A DNA stretch of 64,000 nucleotides from Ilumatobacteraceae bacterium (GTDB taxonomy: Bacteria > Actinomycetota > Acidimicrobiia > Acidimicrobiales > Ilumatobacteraceae): the NCBI GenBank assembly GCA_021298435.1, contig JAJTFJ010000006.1, forward strand, positions 1 to 64,000, written 5' to 3'. Shown piece by piece: positions 14,937 to 24,051 of the stretch (position 1 is its first letter; each line of letters begins with the position of its first letter). A model generated the notes under the pieces. It searched no databases, was not told where the DNA came from, and was given only the letters and a program-made list of their open reading frames with translations. Position numbers and translations under genes: made by a program.

Positions 14937-16679
14937 GATTTCAATCGACTGCGCCGTCTCGATACTCGGCTTCATTCTGAGAGATCTTTCGAACCGTCGC
15001 AGACTCAGTCTCGGTTAGCTCTTGTCTTGGCCGGATTGTGTGGTCTCTTCATGCTGACCGTGGCGATCCGCCAGTACGGACCCACTGTTCACCCCGACGA
15101 GTTTGGTTTTCTCACGAATGGTCAAGCCCTCATTGGGCACGATGAAGCCGCCATCCCGACAGGCAGTTTTTATCCTGCTGGTTACGGAATTGTCACTGGA
15201 CTCGGAGCTCTTCTCAGTGGATCGATTAGTGGTGCGTACCGTTTTGCATTGTTGACAAACGTGCTCTTGGCCGTTGCGACCGCTTGGTACGCAGGTCGAT
15301 TGGCACAGCGTGGCTTCGGTGCATCACGCAACATGGCGTTATTGATTAGCGCTCTTGTTTTTGTTGTGCCCGGAACCATTGTGTCGGCAATGTTTAGTTG
15401 GGCCGAGACAGCCTCACGATTGGCGTTCCTGGTTTTCGTCGGGTTTGTTATGCGCGCCGCACAAGCGCGTTCCCGGGGGCTTGTTCTCGGACTCGGCCTC
15501 TTCACTGGTCTGATGCCGGCTCTTCACGGGCGCTTTATCCTGTTGTTGCCCATTGTGTGTTTGCTATTTGCATGGTGGTGGCGCAGAAAAGAGATCACCT
15601 TCGTCACGGCGACAAGCGCTGTTGCTGTCACAGCAGTCGCGTACTTCTCCACATATCTCTTGAATAAGTTCGTCAAGACCGCGGTCTACACAACGTCATA
15701 CGACCAAGAGAACAGACTTCTCGAACGGTTGGTGAATCCGGGTGTGTGGCCTGCTTTGCTGCGAACAATGGTGGGGCAGAGCTGGTATCTGATTGCAAGT
15801 TCCTGCGGACTCATCGGTATCGCAATCTTTTTCATTGTGTCTCGCGTCGTCGGTAGCGGTGGAAGAAAAACGCTGGGGTCCGATGCTGAACGAGTGACGC
15901 TTCTTGTTGTCTTTACGGCGGCGTTCGCGATCATCTTCACCGGTGGTTTGCAATTGCTATACGGCAACCGCGGAGACCATCTCATTTACGGGCGCTATGT
16001 CGAGATGATGGTTCCTGCTCTGTTGGTGATTTCTTGTGTGGCGCTTGAACGGTCTTCACTTTTGGCGCAACGAGCTTGGCTTGTCACTGGACTCGCAATC
16101 TTCGGAGTTGCAGCGTTCTATGTCTTCATCGACTTTGGTGATGGCGTGAAGGGCAGTCATTACAGAGACAGCATTGTGTATCCAAACATCGTCGGAATGG
16201 ACATTGCTCGTTACATCATTCGTCCTGGTCTCATCACGTTTGGGCTGTTCTTTGCTGCAGTGGCTTTGGCCTTGTGGACACTTGCCCGCCGAAAGGGCGC
16301 CCTCGCAGTCTTGGTACTAGTCGCGTTGTTCTCTGTCAGTTCGACATACTCAGGCCAGAACAGCATCCTGACAAGAACTGCGCGGCTGGAAGCTACAAAT
16401 CAGACTGTCCAGATGGTGAAGGATTCGGGAGCCGAGCGTGTGGGGTTCGATATTGAGATCCGCAACGATCGCTCTTACTACTACATGAGGTACAAATTGC
16501 ACCCGATTCGGGTTGTTCGATTCAACACCTCAGGCAGTAATGCCAAGATTCCAAAGATCTTCTCGTGCATCTACGGAGTGGCTTCTAAGCCGCCGTCTGA
16601 TGGGGAATGGACCATCGTCGCCACAGAGAAGGCAGTCGAAAGAGTACTGTGGCAACGGGCAAATACTGCCCGTTGCTGA
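14934..16679 (+). CDS. Polytopic membrane protein, probable GT-C-type glycosyltransferase
   Basis: A 581-residue protein with a short cytoplasmic start, a first helix near residues 28-46, and about ten or more further helices, then a soluble C-terminal domain of ~100 residues. After helix 1 comes VHPDEFGFLTNGQAL; an acidic pair in the first external loop is the hallmark of GT-C enzymes (PMT/ArnT/GT39-like) that use polyprenyl-phosphate sugars. The next gene encodes a DPM1-like GT2, which makes that kind of donor. The GTG at 14934 fits a leaderless start. No specific family member is claimed. Confidence 0.65.
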   Translation: MDFNRLRRLDTRLHSERSFEPSQTQSRLALVLAGLCGLFMLTVAIRQYGPTVHPDEFGFLTNGQALIGHDEAAIPTGSFYPAGYGIVTGLGALLSGSISGAYRFALLTNVLLAVATAWYAGRLAQRGFGASRNMALLISALVFVVPGTIVSAMFSWAETASRLAFLVFVGFVMRAAQARSRGLVLGLGLFTGLMPALHGRFILLLPIVCLLFAWWWRRKEITFVTATSAVAVTAVAYFSTYLLNKFVKTAVYTTSYDQENRLLERLVNPGVWPALLRTMVGQSWYLIASSCGLIGIAIFFIVSRVVGSGGRKTLGSDAERVTLLVVFTAAFAIIFTGGLQLLYGNRGDHLIYGRYVEMMVPALLVISCVALERSSLLAQRAWLVTGLAIFGVAAFYVFIDFGDGVKGSHYRDSIVYPNIVGMDIARYIIRPGLITFGLFFAAVALALWTLARRKGALAVLVLVALFSVSSTYSGQNSILTRTARLEATNQTVQMVKDSGAERVGFDIEIRNDRSYYYMRYKLHPIRVVRFNTSGSNAKIPKIFSCIYGVASKPPSDGEWTIVATEKAVERVLWQRANTARC

Positions 16680-16700
16680 TCGAAGAAGCCAGGAATAGAT

Positions 16701-17606
16701 ATGACCGAGTACACCCCCGACCAGTGCGATGTGAGCGTGGTTCTTCCTATCTACAACGAAAAGGGTCACCTTCGAACGGAGATTGAGCGGATCCGGGAAG
16801 CTTTGGAAGCATCAAAGTACTCGTTTGAACTCATCGTGGTTGACGATGGAAGCAATGACGGTTCGGAAGCAGAACTTGCGAACATTCCGGGTATCACGTT
16901 GATCACGCATCGTCGCAACTCTGGCAGTGGCGCTGCTCGTCGTACAGGAACCACGGCGGCGCGAGGTCGCGTTGTGGTGTGGACCGATGTCGATATGACG
17001 TACCCGAACAATCTGATTCCTGAACTTGTTGATTCGATGGAAGGTGTTGACCATGTTGTTGGTTGGCGTCAGACAGAAGAAGGCACACACAAGTTGTTGC
17101 GCACTCCAGCTAAGTGGATCATCCGAAAGCTGGCAAGTTATTTGTCCGAGACCGACATCAAGGACCTGAACTCTGGTCTTCGTGCATTCCGTCGCGATGT
17201 GGCCATGCAGTATGTCCATGAGTTGCCCAAGGGCTTCTCATGCGTGACGACGTTGACTATGTCTTTCCTGGGTAATGGATACTCCATCGGCTTTTTTCCT
17301 ATTGAGTATTTCCCACGAGCTGGCCGCTCAAAGTTTCACTGGCTGAAAGACACTCGCCGATACATCCTCCAAGTGATTCGTATGACTCTGTCGTACAACC
17401 CACTGAAAGTCTTTTTGCCTATCGGTCTCTTGCTCTTGGGCGCTGGCTTTGTGAAGTTGGGTTTCGACTGGGCTGGTCGAGATTTCCGTCTTGCAGCGAA
17501 CACGTTGCTTGTGTTCTTCGCTGCTCTTCAAGTTATTACTGTCGGACTGTTGGCTGACCTTGTCGTACGAGCAACAAAGTCTCCTGTCTCGGTGCCGCCC
17601 GCCTGA
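16701..17606 (+). CDS. GT2 family glycosyltransferase with C-terminal membrane helices (DPM1-like)
   Basis: A 301-residue GT-A-fold transferase: CDVSVVLPIYNEKGHL at the start, VVDDGSNDGS, the DxD-like WTDVDMTYP, and DLNSGLRAFRRD with an acceptor-loop motif seen in polyprenyl-phosphate mannosyl/glucosyl transferases. Two membrane helices at about 237-258 and 268-290 anchor it. The likely job is to make a polyprenyl-phosphate sugar for the upstream GT-C-like protein or glycan assembly. A CAGGAA site precedes the ATG; the next gene follows 6 bases after the stop. Confidence 0.82.
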   Translation: MTEYTPDQCDVSVVLPIYNEKGHLRTEIERIREALEASKYSFELIVVDDGSNDGSEAELANIPGITLITHRRNSGSGAARRTGTTAARGRVVVWTDVDMTYPNNLIPELVDSMEGVDHVVGWRQTEEGTHKLLRTPAKWIIRKLASYLSETDIKDLNSGLRAFRRDVAMQYVHELPKGFSCVTTLTMSFLGNGYSIGFFPIEYFPRAGRSKFHWLKDTRRYILQVIRMTLSYNPLKVFLPIGLLLLGAGFVKLGFDWAGRDFRLAANTLLVFFAALQVITVGLLADLVVRATKSPVSVPPA

Positions 17607-17612
17607 TTTCCC

Positions 17613-18851
17613 GTGAGTGCAACGCAACGCAAAGTTTCAATAGTCGGCGCGGCGCTGTCTGCCAATAAAGGTGCAGCGGCAATGCTGGAGACAGTTATTG
17701 CCACACTTCCGTCCACGATGGGGGCTTGTTCTTTTGACATCCTGACGACGTATCCAGAAGCTGACGCACCAAAGATTCCTGTGGGTGCACCGGCACGCGT
17801 CGTTGGTCTACAGCCACTGCGATTGGCACTGATAGAGATTCCTGTTGCATGTCTTGCCCTGATCGCACGAAAACTGCGATTGCCACTTGGGTGGGTGCGT
17901 GCCCGCGCATGTCGTTCCATTCTTGATTCATCAGTTGTTGTCGATGTCGCAGGCATCTCGTTTGTTGATGGACGTGGCATCCCTATCACGGTGTACAACA
18001 CGTTGATGACGGGGCTTCCACTTTTGCTGGGTGTGCCCACTGTGAAAGCAGCACAAGCTCTTGGACCCTTTCAGACCCAGCCAAATCGTCTTCTTGCCAA
18101 ATTGGTATTGCCTCGATTAGCCGCTGTGTGTGCTCGTGGTTCGCGGACCAGGGAGCATCTCGACACATTGCAGCTTTCTAACGTCACGAATGTTGCGGAC
18201 TTGGCCTTCTCATTAGATGAATCAGAGAATCTTCCGAACGCGGTCAAAGCATCACTTGCTGCGGCAGGAGAGAAGTTCGTTGTCGTGATGCCGAGTTCGG
18301 TTGTGAGAGGCCTCTACGAGTCAACAGGGGCCGATTATGTCTCCGCTGTTGCAGAGTTGATCCGCTCAATCAGGGCAACGACAGGACTTGCGGTCGTTAT
18401 TGCGCCACATTCGTACCGTGTGGGTCATCCTGAAGGTCGTATGAATGACGGCCCAGTCTGTCAGCAAGTAGTTGCCGCAGTATCTGGTGATTCCATGGTT
18501 GTTGGCATCGATGAGGACTTATCGGCGGGAGAACTTCGCCGTCTCATCGGACTGGGTGAGGTGTTGGTGACATCACGTTTTCACGCAATGATTTCTGGAC
18601 TCTCCACTTGTACGCCGACTGTTGTTGTGGGGTGGAGTCACAAATACCGAGAAGTGTTAGATGACTTTGGATTGACAGAGTTCGGAATGAACTCAACCGC
18701 ATTGTCGCATCCTGAGGAGATTGTTGAGCAGGTGCAACGCTGCATCGACAACAAGGTGAAGATCGAGGCACAGATTCGAGAAGCATTGCCTGCTGTGAAA
18801 GAACGATCAGCCCTGAACTTCAGCATCATCGCAGGAGTAGCAAAACCATGA
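17613..18851 (+). CDS. Polysaccharide pyruvyl transferase family protein
   Basis: A 412-residue protein of the PS_pyruv_trans fold (WcaK/CsaB/PssM-like), which adds ketal pyruvate from PEP to surface glycans. Recognised by the N-terminal IVGAALSANKGAAAMLETV, the mid segment AVVIAPHSYRVGHP and especially GEVLVTSRFHAMISGLSTC with the S-R-F-H-A motif. The GTG start at 17613 lies close behind the GT2 stop. Its stop overlaps the ATG of the FrhB-like gene (ATGA), tying the pair together, a pairing known from many polysaccharide loci. Confidence 0.82.
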   Translation: MSATQRKVSIVGAALSANKGAAAMLETVIATLPSTMGACSFDILTTYPEADAPKIPVGAPARVVGLQPLRLALIEIPVACLALIARKLRLPLGWVRARACRSILDSSVVVDVAGISFVDGRGIPITVYNTLMTGLPLLLGVPTVKAAQALGPFQTQPNRLLAKLVLPRLAAVCARGSRTREHLDTLQLSNVTNVADLAFSLDESENLPNAVKASLAAAGEKFVVVMPSSVVRGLYESTGADYVSAVAELIRSIRATTGLAVVIAPHSYRVGHPEGRMNDGPVCQQVVAAVSGDSMVVGIDEDLSAGELRRLIGLGEVLVTSRFHAMISGLSTCTPTVVVGWSHKYREVLDDFGLTEFGMNSTALSHPEEIVEQVQRCIDNKVKIEAQIREALPAVKERSALNFSIIAGVAKP

Positions 18852-20137
18852 ACGTGACATCCGATCTCTCTGGGGTGATCTCATCTGGCATGTGTATCGG
18901 TTGCGGTGCGTGTGAGATGGCTGATTCCTCCGTCAAGGTGTCTCTCAGCCCCAACCGTCTGATCTATGAACCTGAATCAGCGGGGTCTGCAGCTGCTGAG
19001 ATTGGACCGTTCGGAGTTGTGCGGTCGGTTCATCTGTCTCAAAGCACAAACAATGGTCGCAACATGAAGGCCAGCTCTGGTGGGCTCATCAAGGAACTGT
19101 TACGTCACCTGTTGTCCAGTAATCAGATCGATGGCGTGATTGCTCTTGATCATGTCGGCGGTATTGAATTTGCTGCACGGTTGGTCTCGAGCGCTGATGA
19201 TGTCGACACATTGCCAGGCTCGATTTATCACAACCTCAAACAGACGCCTGCGCTTCAATTGCTTCGAGACACACCGGGCCGTCTTGCCGTTGTTGCTATT
19301 CCGTGTCAGCTAGAAGGTCTGTATGCATGGGTGAAGCAAATGGCTCCCGAGCTGCGCGAAAAGATCACCATCACGATTGGTTTGTTGTGTGGATGGCAGT
19401 ACTCGCATCACAGCATTAATGCGATGGGTGAGTATCTCGGGTACAACCCTGAAGAGATTGCAGACATTTCGTACCGTGGCGGCGGTCCGGTAGGAAAACT
19501 CACTGTTACGACACGCGATGAAAAGGTGTTTACGGCGAGCCGTCGCGTTGACTTTGGGTATCAGGTGGCATTTGATCGTCACTTCAATACCTCGCGATGC
19601 CATGTCTGTATCAACCATTCGAATTTCTTGGCAGATCTTGTTGTTGGCGACGCTTGGCTGCCGAGCACCGTGTTTACCAAGACGGGTATCAGTCTTGTGG
19701 TCTGTCGTACTGCGCTTGCTGAAACTGCACTGCAGTCCCTGGTTGATAGCGGAAGCTGCGTCTCTATTCAGGTGGGTGAAGACGAGATTCGTGAATCTCA
19801 GACTGATCGTGTTGTTTTCGGAGAGTTCGCCTACGCATACGCCGCGTATCTTCGTGAAATTGGTCTGCATACGCCTGAGTTGCACGGCCCCAATGAGGGC
19901 TTCGGCACGCTGAAGCCACGTCGACAAGTCACAAAGTTCCATCGAGAGCTTGTCCGCAAGCAGTCTTTGATGGCGGCTCGTCGTTACAAGTACATGAAAC
20001 TTCGCAAAGCGACCTTGGAGTTGCGCGGTTACATCATGCGCTACGTGCGGTGGTTCATGGTGCGAATACTTCGCGTGAAGAGCTTGAGCGGTCAGCGAAA
20101 AGAAATCTCGCGGGATCGTTTCTCAGGCTTTAGTTGA
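18848..20137 (+). CDS. FrhB/FdhB-like (coenzyme F420 hydrogenase beta-type) protein
   Basis: A 429-residue flavin/Fe-S protein related to the beta subunit of F420-reducing hydrogenase. Near the N-terminus CIGCGACEMAD gives three of the four ferredoxin-like Cys; the final Cys-Pro is absent. Next come KASSGGLIKELLRHLL, VAIPCQLEGLYAW, GLLCGWQYS, SYRGGGPVGKL and CHVCINHSNFLADLVVGDAW, all in family order. Homologues in polysaccharide clusters are thought to be redox partners or reductases of unknown substrate. Translationally coupled to the pyruvyl transferase. The 3' end overlaps the convergent membrane protein by 15 bases. Confidence 0.8.
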   Translation: MNVTSDLSGVISSGMCIGCGACEMADSSVKVSLSPNRLIYEPESAGSAAAEIGPFGVVRSVHLSQSTNNGRNMKASSGGLIKELLRHLLSSNQIDGVIALDHVGGIEFAARLVSSADDVDTLPGSIYHNLKQTPALQLLRDTPGRLAVVAIPCQLEGLYAWVKQMAPELREKITITIGLLCGWQYSHHSINAMGEYLGYNPEEIADISYRGGGPVGKLTVTTRDEKVFTASRRVDFGYQVAFDRHFNTSRCHVCINHSNFLADLVVGDAWLPSTVFTKTGISLVVCRTALAETALQSLVDSGSCVSIQVGEDEIRESQTDRVVFGEFAYAYAAYLREIGLHTPELHGPNEGFGTLKPRRQVTKFHRELVRKQSLMAARRYKYMKLRKATLELRGYIMRYVRWFMVRILRVKSLSGQRKEISRDRFSGFS

Positions 20138-21049
20138 TGGAGCTGTTCGAGCAATCAGATGGGCGACTAGTGCGCCCAGAAGATCCACAGCGATAAACAC
20201 AACTCTGCTCGCGAGAGCCAATGACACTGCCACACCGGGTGTGAGCGCTGTTCCCGCAAGTGCTGTAAATACAGATTCACGAACACCGATGCCGCCAGGC
20301 ACTCCGACGACGACGAACCCAGCGAGCCAAGACGCTGATGTAATGAAGAGCATGTGCATGATGCCGATGTCGGCACCGAAGGCTGATGCGGTCACCGAGG
20401 TGGACAATGACATCAGAATCCAAGCGGGAAGGTGGGTGACCGTGAGAATCAGAAGTCGACGAGGTTCGGTCAATGCTGATGCGCGAGGGCTCACCCGATT
20501 CAGCACGGTCAGCACCTTGGTACGCAGTGTGGCATTGCTGAAGGCAAGGAAGCCCAGTGCGAATGCGGCGAAGCCGAGGATGCCCACCAATGGGTACGTC
20601 CACGACAGCAATGAACCAAGGCAGATAGTGAGCGCCGCTGCGAGATACGTGGTGACCATGGAAAGTCCTGTGGCTGCATATGCGTCTGGCCGAGGCACGC
20701 CACCTCTGACTGCCAGCTCTGCACGCCCGACAATCGGCCAAATGCCGCCAGGAACATACTTGCCCAATTGACCCGCGAAATACCACGACATCGCTGAACG
20801 TGGTGGTGCATGATGACCGCGAGTCACCAACATTCGGGTCCACAGGAATCCGATCAATGTCATCGCGCAGAGACCCAGTAACAAGCTGGCAATCAGAGTG
20901 ACACCGTTTAGTTGTGAGAAGGCATCACCAACTTCATCTCGCTTCGTGAGAAGTGTTCTGACCACAAATGCGACGCCTGCCAACCCGATGAGCACTCCGG
21001 CGATTGATGCAAGTTTCGCAAGAAGAGGGCGGCGGTTGCTATTGCTCAC
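20123..21049 (-). CDS. Lysylphosphatidylglycerol-synthase-type (UPF0104) membrane protein
   Basis: A 308-residue protein with about eight membrane helices and no soluble synthetase domain. MSWYFAGQLGKYVPGGIWP and the later VVVGVPGGIGVRESVF are the two G-x-x-P-G-G motifs of the LPG_synthase_TM (flippase-like) family. In actinobacteria such proteins often accompany glycosyltransferases and may move lipid-linked intermediates. The GTG start shares one base with the TAG stop of the upstream amidase gene (TAGTG), so it is coupled to that operon although the context to its left is glycan assembly. Confidence 0.8.
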   Translation of the reverse strand: MSNSNRRPLLAKLASIAGVLIGLAGVAFVVRTLLTKRDEVGDAFSQLNGVTLIASLLLGLCAMTLIGFLWTRMLVTRGHHAPPRSAMSWYFAGQLGKYVPGGIWPIVGRAELAVRGGVPRPDAYAATGLSMVTTYLAAALTICLGSLLSWTYPLVGILGFAAFALGFLAFSNATLRTKVLTVLNRVSPRASALTEPRRLLILTVTHLPAWILMSLSTSVTASAFGADIGIMHMLFITSASWLAGFVVVGVPGGIGVRESVFTALAGTALTPGVAVSLALASRVVFIAVDLLGALVAHLIARTAPSTKA

Positions 21050-21816
21050 TAGATGAGATTACGGCGGTCTTGAAGGAACGGAAACTTTTGACGTACGGCG
21101 GTAACCGTGTGTGCGTCGATATCGGCATAAATAATGGTGGCATCTGACGCTGCATCTGCGATGACTGTGCCGAGTGGGTCAATGATCCGACTATCTCCGA
21201 CGTAGTGAAGTCCACCACCATCACCGACGCGATTACATCCGACGACATAGGCCTGATTCTCGATGGCTCGAGATGTCAGAAGAGATATCCAATGCTCTCT
21301 GCGTGATTCAGGCCAGTTGGCTGGGATGACGTATGCGTCGGTGCTCTCTGCGAGTGACCAAAATTCGTTTGCAAATCTCAAGTCGTAACAGACGAACAAA
21401 GAAATTCGAATGTCGTGGACCGCAATTGTGACGAAGGAGTCGCCTGCACGGAAGTATTTGTCTTCACCGCCGTAGGTAAACGAGTGGATCTTTGAGTAGC
21501 GATCAAAGGTTCCATTGGGGTGAGCAACAACCAGCGAGTTGAACGGGCGAGTATCGCCGTTTTGAATCTCGGGGCAACTTCCACAGATCGTGACGTTGTG
21601 CTCGTGCGCCATACGAGACAAGAACTGAGACGACGGACCTCCGAGGGGTTCGCCAATATCGTCCCGATCGACAACGAAGCCGGTGGAAAACATCTCTGAT
21701 AGCACGATGAATTGAGCGTTGTTGTCTGCCGCCTTCGAAATGAGTGGAGCAAGTGCGGCAAAATTGGCCTCACGGTCTGCCCAAGCAATGTCGTGTTGGA
21801 TGACTGCGATTTTCAT
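21049..21816 (-). CDS. Carbon-nitrogen hydrolase, omega-amidase (Nit2/YafV-like)
   Basis: A 255-residue nitrilase-superfamily hydrolase. The triad is visible: Glu in FIVLSEMFSTGF, Lys in DRYSKIHSFTYGGED and Cys in ISLFVCYDLRFANEFW. The segment length and the F-Y-G-G-E-D region match omega-amidases, which deaminate 2-oxoglutaramate or 2-oxosuccinamate. The start is ATG 21816, overlapping the aminotransferase stop (ATGA); the longer track ORF is an artefact. Pairing with a glutamine-type transaminase suggests closing of a transamination cycle such as in methionine salvage. Confidence 0.85.
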   Translation of the reverse strand: MKIAVIQHDIAWADREANFAALAPLISKAADNNAQFIVLSEMFSTGFVVDRDDIGEPLGGPSSQFLSRMAHEHNVTICGSCPEIQNGDTRPFNSLVVAHPNGTFDRYSKIHSFTYGGEDKYFRAGDSFVTIAVHDIRISLFVCYDLRFANEFWSLAESTDAYVIPANWPESRREHWISLLTSRAIENQAYVVGCNRVGDGGGLHYVGDSRIIDPLGTVIADAASDATIIYADIDAHTVTAVRQKFPFLQDRRNLI

Positions 21817-22994
21817 GCCCAGCTCCTGAGTTTCTCTGCGGCCGCTTGCATAGTGGACGTTTGTTTGCAAAAGGCGAAACGAACCAGATGCCTGCCTTCG
21901 TCTGCGTGACGTTGGTCGTAGAGAACTGAACCAGGTATTGCCACAACTCCACAAGCTTCCGGCAGCGCTCGGCAAAAGTCCATGGCATCACCGTGAGGCC
22001 AACGATCTCGAATATCAGCAGTAATGAAGTACGTACCTTCGGGGCGAATCGGGTTGAGGTTCGCTGTTTGTAAAGCGGCCATCAAGATGTCTCGCTTCGA
22101 CTGCAAGTCTTTTGCAAGTTGTTGAAAGTAGGAATCCGGGAGTCGCAAGCCTGCTGCAATTGCCGATTGGAAAGGAGTGCCGCCTGCAAATGTGAACAAC
22201 TGTTTCGCCATACGGGTTGCATGGAGGAGATGGCGAGGGGCACACGCCCAACCAATCTTCCACCCGGTGGTATTGAAGGTCTTGCCTGCCGATGAAATGG
22301 TGATCGTGCGCTCTCGCATCCCAGGCAGTGATGCAATCGGGACATGTTGAGCATCGTCGAAGAGGAGATGCTCATAGACCTCGTCGGAGACAACGATGAG
22401 GTCATGTTCCTGTGCGATGTCGGCAACCATCTGTAGTTCATCACTGTTGAAAACCATTCCCGTGGGATTATGTGGCGAGTTCAAGAGAATCACCCGAGTG
22501 CGACCGGTGATGGCGCGGCGTAATTCGTCAGCATCAAATCCATAGCGCCCTGTCGACTGCGGGCGAAGTGTGACAGGGGAGAGAACAGCATCAGCAAGCG
22601 CAACGCAGCCTGCGTAGGTGTCGAAGAGTGGTTCAAAAACAATGACCTCATCTCCGGCATTCAAGATGCCAAGCAATGCACCCGCCAGTGCCTCGGTCGC
22701 ACCCATGGTGACGAGCACCTCTGACTCTGGGTCATAAGAGAGACCCCAGAAGCGCCGCTGGTGCTCACTGATGGCACCGCGTAGGTCAGGTTGGCCGATT
22801 CCGGGGGGATATTGATTGTTGCCACGAGCAATCTCGGCCTGAGCAGCGGAAAGAACTTCGTCTGGGCCGTTGTAGTCAGGAAATCCTTGTCCAAGATTGA
22901 TTGAGCCAGTCTGAACAGCGAGAGCAGTCATTTCTGCAAAGACAGACGCGCCAAAACCAGCGAGTCGTGTTGTCAATGGCTGTTGTGGGCTCAC
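21813..22994 (-). CDS. Class I PLP aminotransferase (YbdL / glutamine transaminase K / Rv0858c-like)
   Basis: A 393-residue fold-type I aminotransferase: LGQGFPDYNGP near the start, SPHNPTGMVF, VSDEVYEHLLFD, and the PLP Lys in SSAGKTFNTTGWKIGW. The family covers methionine and glutamine transaminases and the enzyme named DapC in mycobacteria, so N-succinyl-DAP transaminase is an alternative. The downstream, overlapping omega-amidase favours a glutamine-dependent 2-oxo acid transaminase. Two GTG codons are available; the second (22994) is six bases after TACGCT, fitting a leaderless start, while the track uses 22997. Confidence 0.85.
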   Translation of the reverse strand: MSPQQPLTTRLAGFGASVFAEMTALAVQTGSINLGQGFPDYNGPDEVLSAAQAEIARGNNQYPPGIGQPDLRGAISEHQRRFWGLSYDPESEVLVTMGATEALAGALLGILNAGDEVIVFEPLFDTYAGCVALADAVLSPVTLRPQSTGRYGFDADELRRAITGRTRVILLNSPHNPTGMVFNSDELQMVADIAQEHDLIVVSDEVYEHLLFDDAQHVPIASLPGMRERTITISSAGKTFNTTGWKIGWACAPRHLLHATRMAKQLFTFAGGTPFQSAIAAGLRLPDSYFQQLAKDLQSKRDILMAALQTANLNPIRPEGTYFITADIRDRWPHGDAMDFCRALPEACGVVAIPGSVLYDQRHADEGRHLVRFAFCKQTSTMQAAAEKLRSWA

Positions 22995-23006
22995 CACAAC
23001 AGCGTA
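22992..23006 (-). promoter_or_regulatory. Leaderless-type -10 element of the aminotransferase operon
   Basis: On the minus strand TACGCT (23006-23001) is followed by six bases and GTG (22994-22992). Confidence 0.5.
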
Positions 23007-23024
23007 TTACTCAACGAGGAAGCC

Positions 23025-24026
23025 TCAGGCTGTCCAGCCCGAGAAGGCGTCAATCATTGCCTTCACGTCGCCCAACGGATACAGAATCGGGCATGTTGCA
23101 CCGTCTTTCATGTATTCGCGGACTTTCGCACGTGCATCATCAGGGGTGCCCGATGCAGTCAGCATTTGCACAATCTCATCGGGAACCAATTTCGATGCGG
23201 CAACTACTTGTTCATGAGTTGCTGGCCACGTGAGCACTTCACCCACTTTGTCAAGGAGAGACTGAGGAACGCCAGACGCCTTCATGATGTGTGGCTGCTG
23301 ACCGAGATACTGCGTCACCATGAGACGTGCCATGTCGAAAGCTGTTTGACGATCTTCGTGCACGCTACACACAACAAGTTGTGGGCGATCAATGTCTTCC
23401 CACTTGCGACCAGCTTTGTCTGCACCTTTCGCGAGTGCTTCGATGGCGGTCTTGTTGTAGTCAGGAGACACGAGGTAGTTAAGTACAACTCCGTCTGCGA
23501 TTTCGCCAGCAAGTTCCATCATCTGCATGCCTGTTGCGCCGAGATAGATGGGTACTTCTTTCGGACGACGCTCTTGGTACACGTAGTCGAGTTCCACGCC
23601 ATCAAGATGAACAAACTCACCATTCATAGTGACGGTCTCATTGGCAAGAAGTCCACGAACAGCGGTGATGATTTCTCTCATCGCGCGCAATGGCTTTGCA
23701 CGAGACACGCCCACTTTTGCGGCCAGTGGATCCCACCATGCACCAATGCCGAGAATGACACGACCCGGAGCCAAGTCATCGAGCGTGGAGAACGTTGCAG
23801 CTAGACGAGCTGGGTTACGTGTCCAACAGTCAACAACGCCAGAACCAATCTTGATGGTGTCGGTAACGGCTGCGAATGCAGACATGGGAACAATTGCATC
23901 GCGGACCAAGCGGCTGTCTGCTTGCCACACGGCTTCAAAGCCTTTTTCTTCTGCGTACTTTGTGTAGTCCATTCCTTCTTTGATGGGATGTGCATCTTGA
24001 AGGTAGATCGCTGCTGGGCTCGTCAT
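23025..24026 (-). CDS. LLM-class F420-dependent oxidoreductase (Mer-like)
   Basis: A 333-residue luciferase-like TIM-barrel protein resembling methylenetetrahydromethanopterin reductase in outline: [60 protein letters not shown] and [22 protein letters not shown]. The bulge segment and the R-N-P motif fit F420 users. GGAGAAATT precedes the ATG, 25 bases downstream of the molybdenum hydroxylase, so the two are probably co-transcribed, suggesting a shared catabolic route, perhaps of heterocycles or aldehydes. Confidence 0.85.
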   Translation of the reverse strand: MTSPAAIYLQDAHPIKEGMDYTKYAEEKGFEAVWQADSRLVRDAIVPMSAFAAVTDTIKIGSGVVDCWTRNPARLAATFSTLDDLAPGRVILGIGAWWDPLAAKVGVSRAKPLRAMREIITAVRGLLANETVTMNGEFVHLDGVELDYVYQERRPKEVPIYLGATGMQMMELAGEIADGVVLNYLVSPDYNKTAIEALAKGADKAGRKWEDIDRPQLVVCSVHEDRQTAFDMARLMVTQYLGQQPHIMKASGVPQSLLDKVGEVLTWPATHEQVVAASKLVPDEIVQMLTASGTPDDARAKVREYMKDGATCPILYPLGDVKAMIDAFSGWTA

Positions 24027-24051
24027 AATTTCTCCTGGTCTCGTGTCATTC

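Noticed and set aside
22983-23804. 273-residue plus-strand ORF opposite the second LLM gene
   Set aside because: It is antisense to a clear F420-type oxidoreductase and its translation has scattered Cys/His with no recognisable fold or start site.
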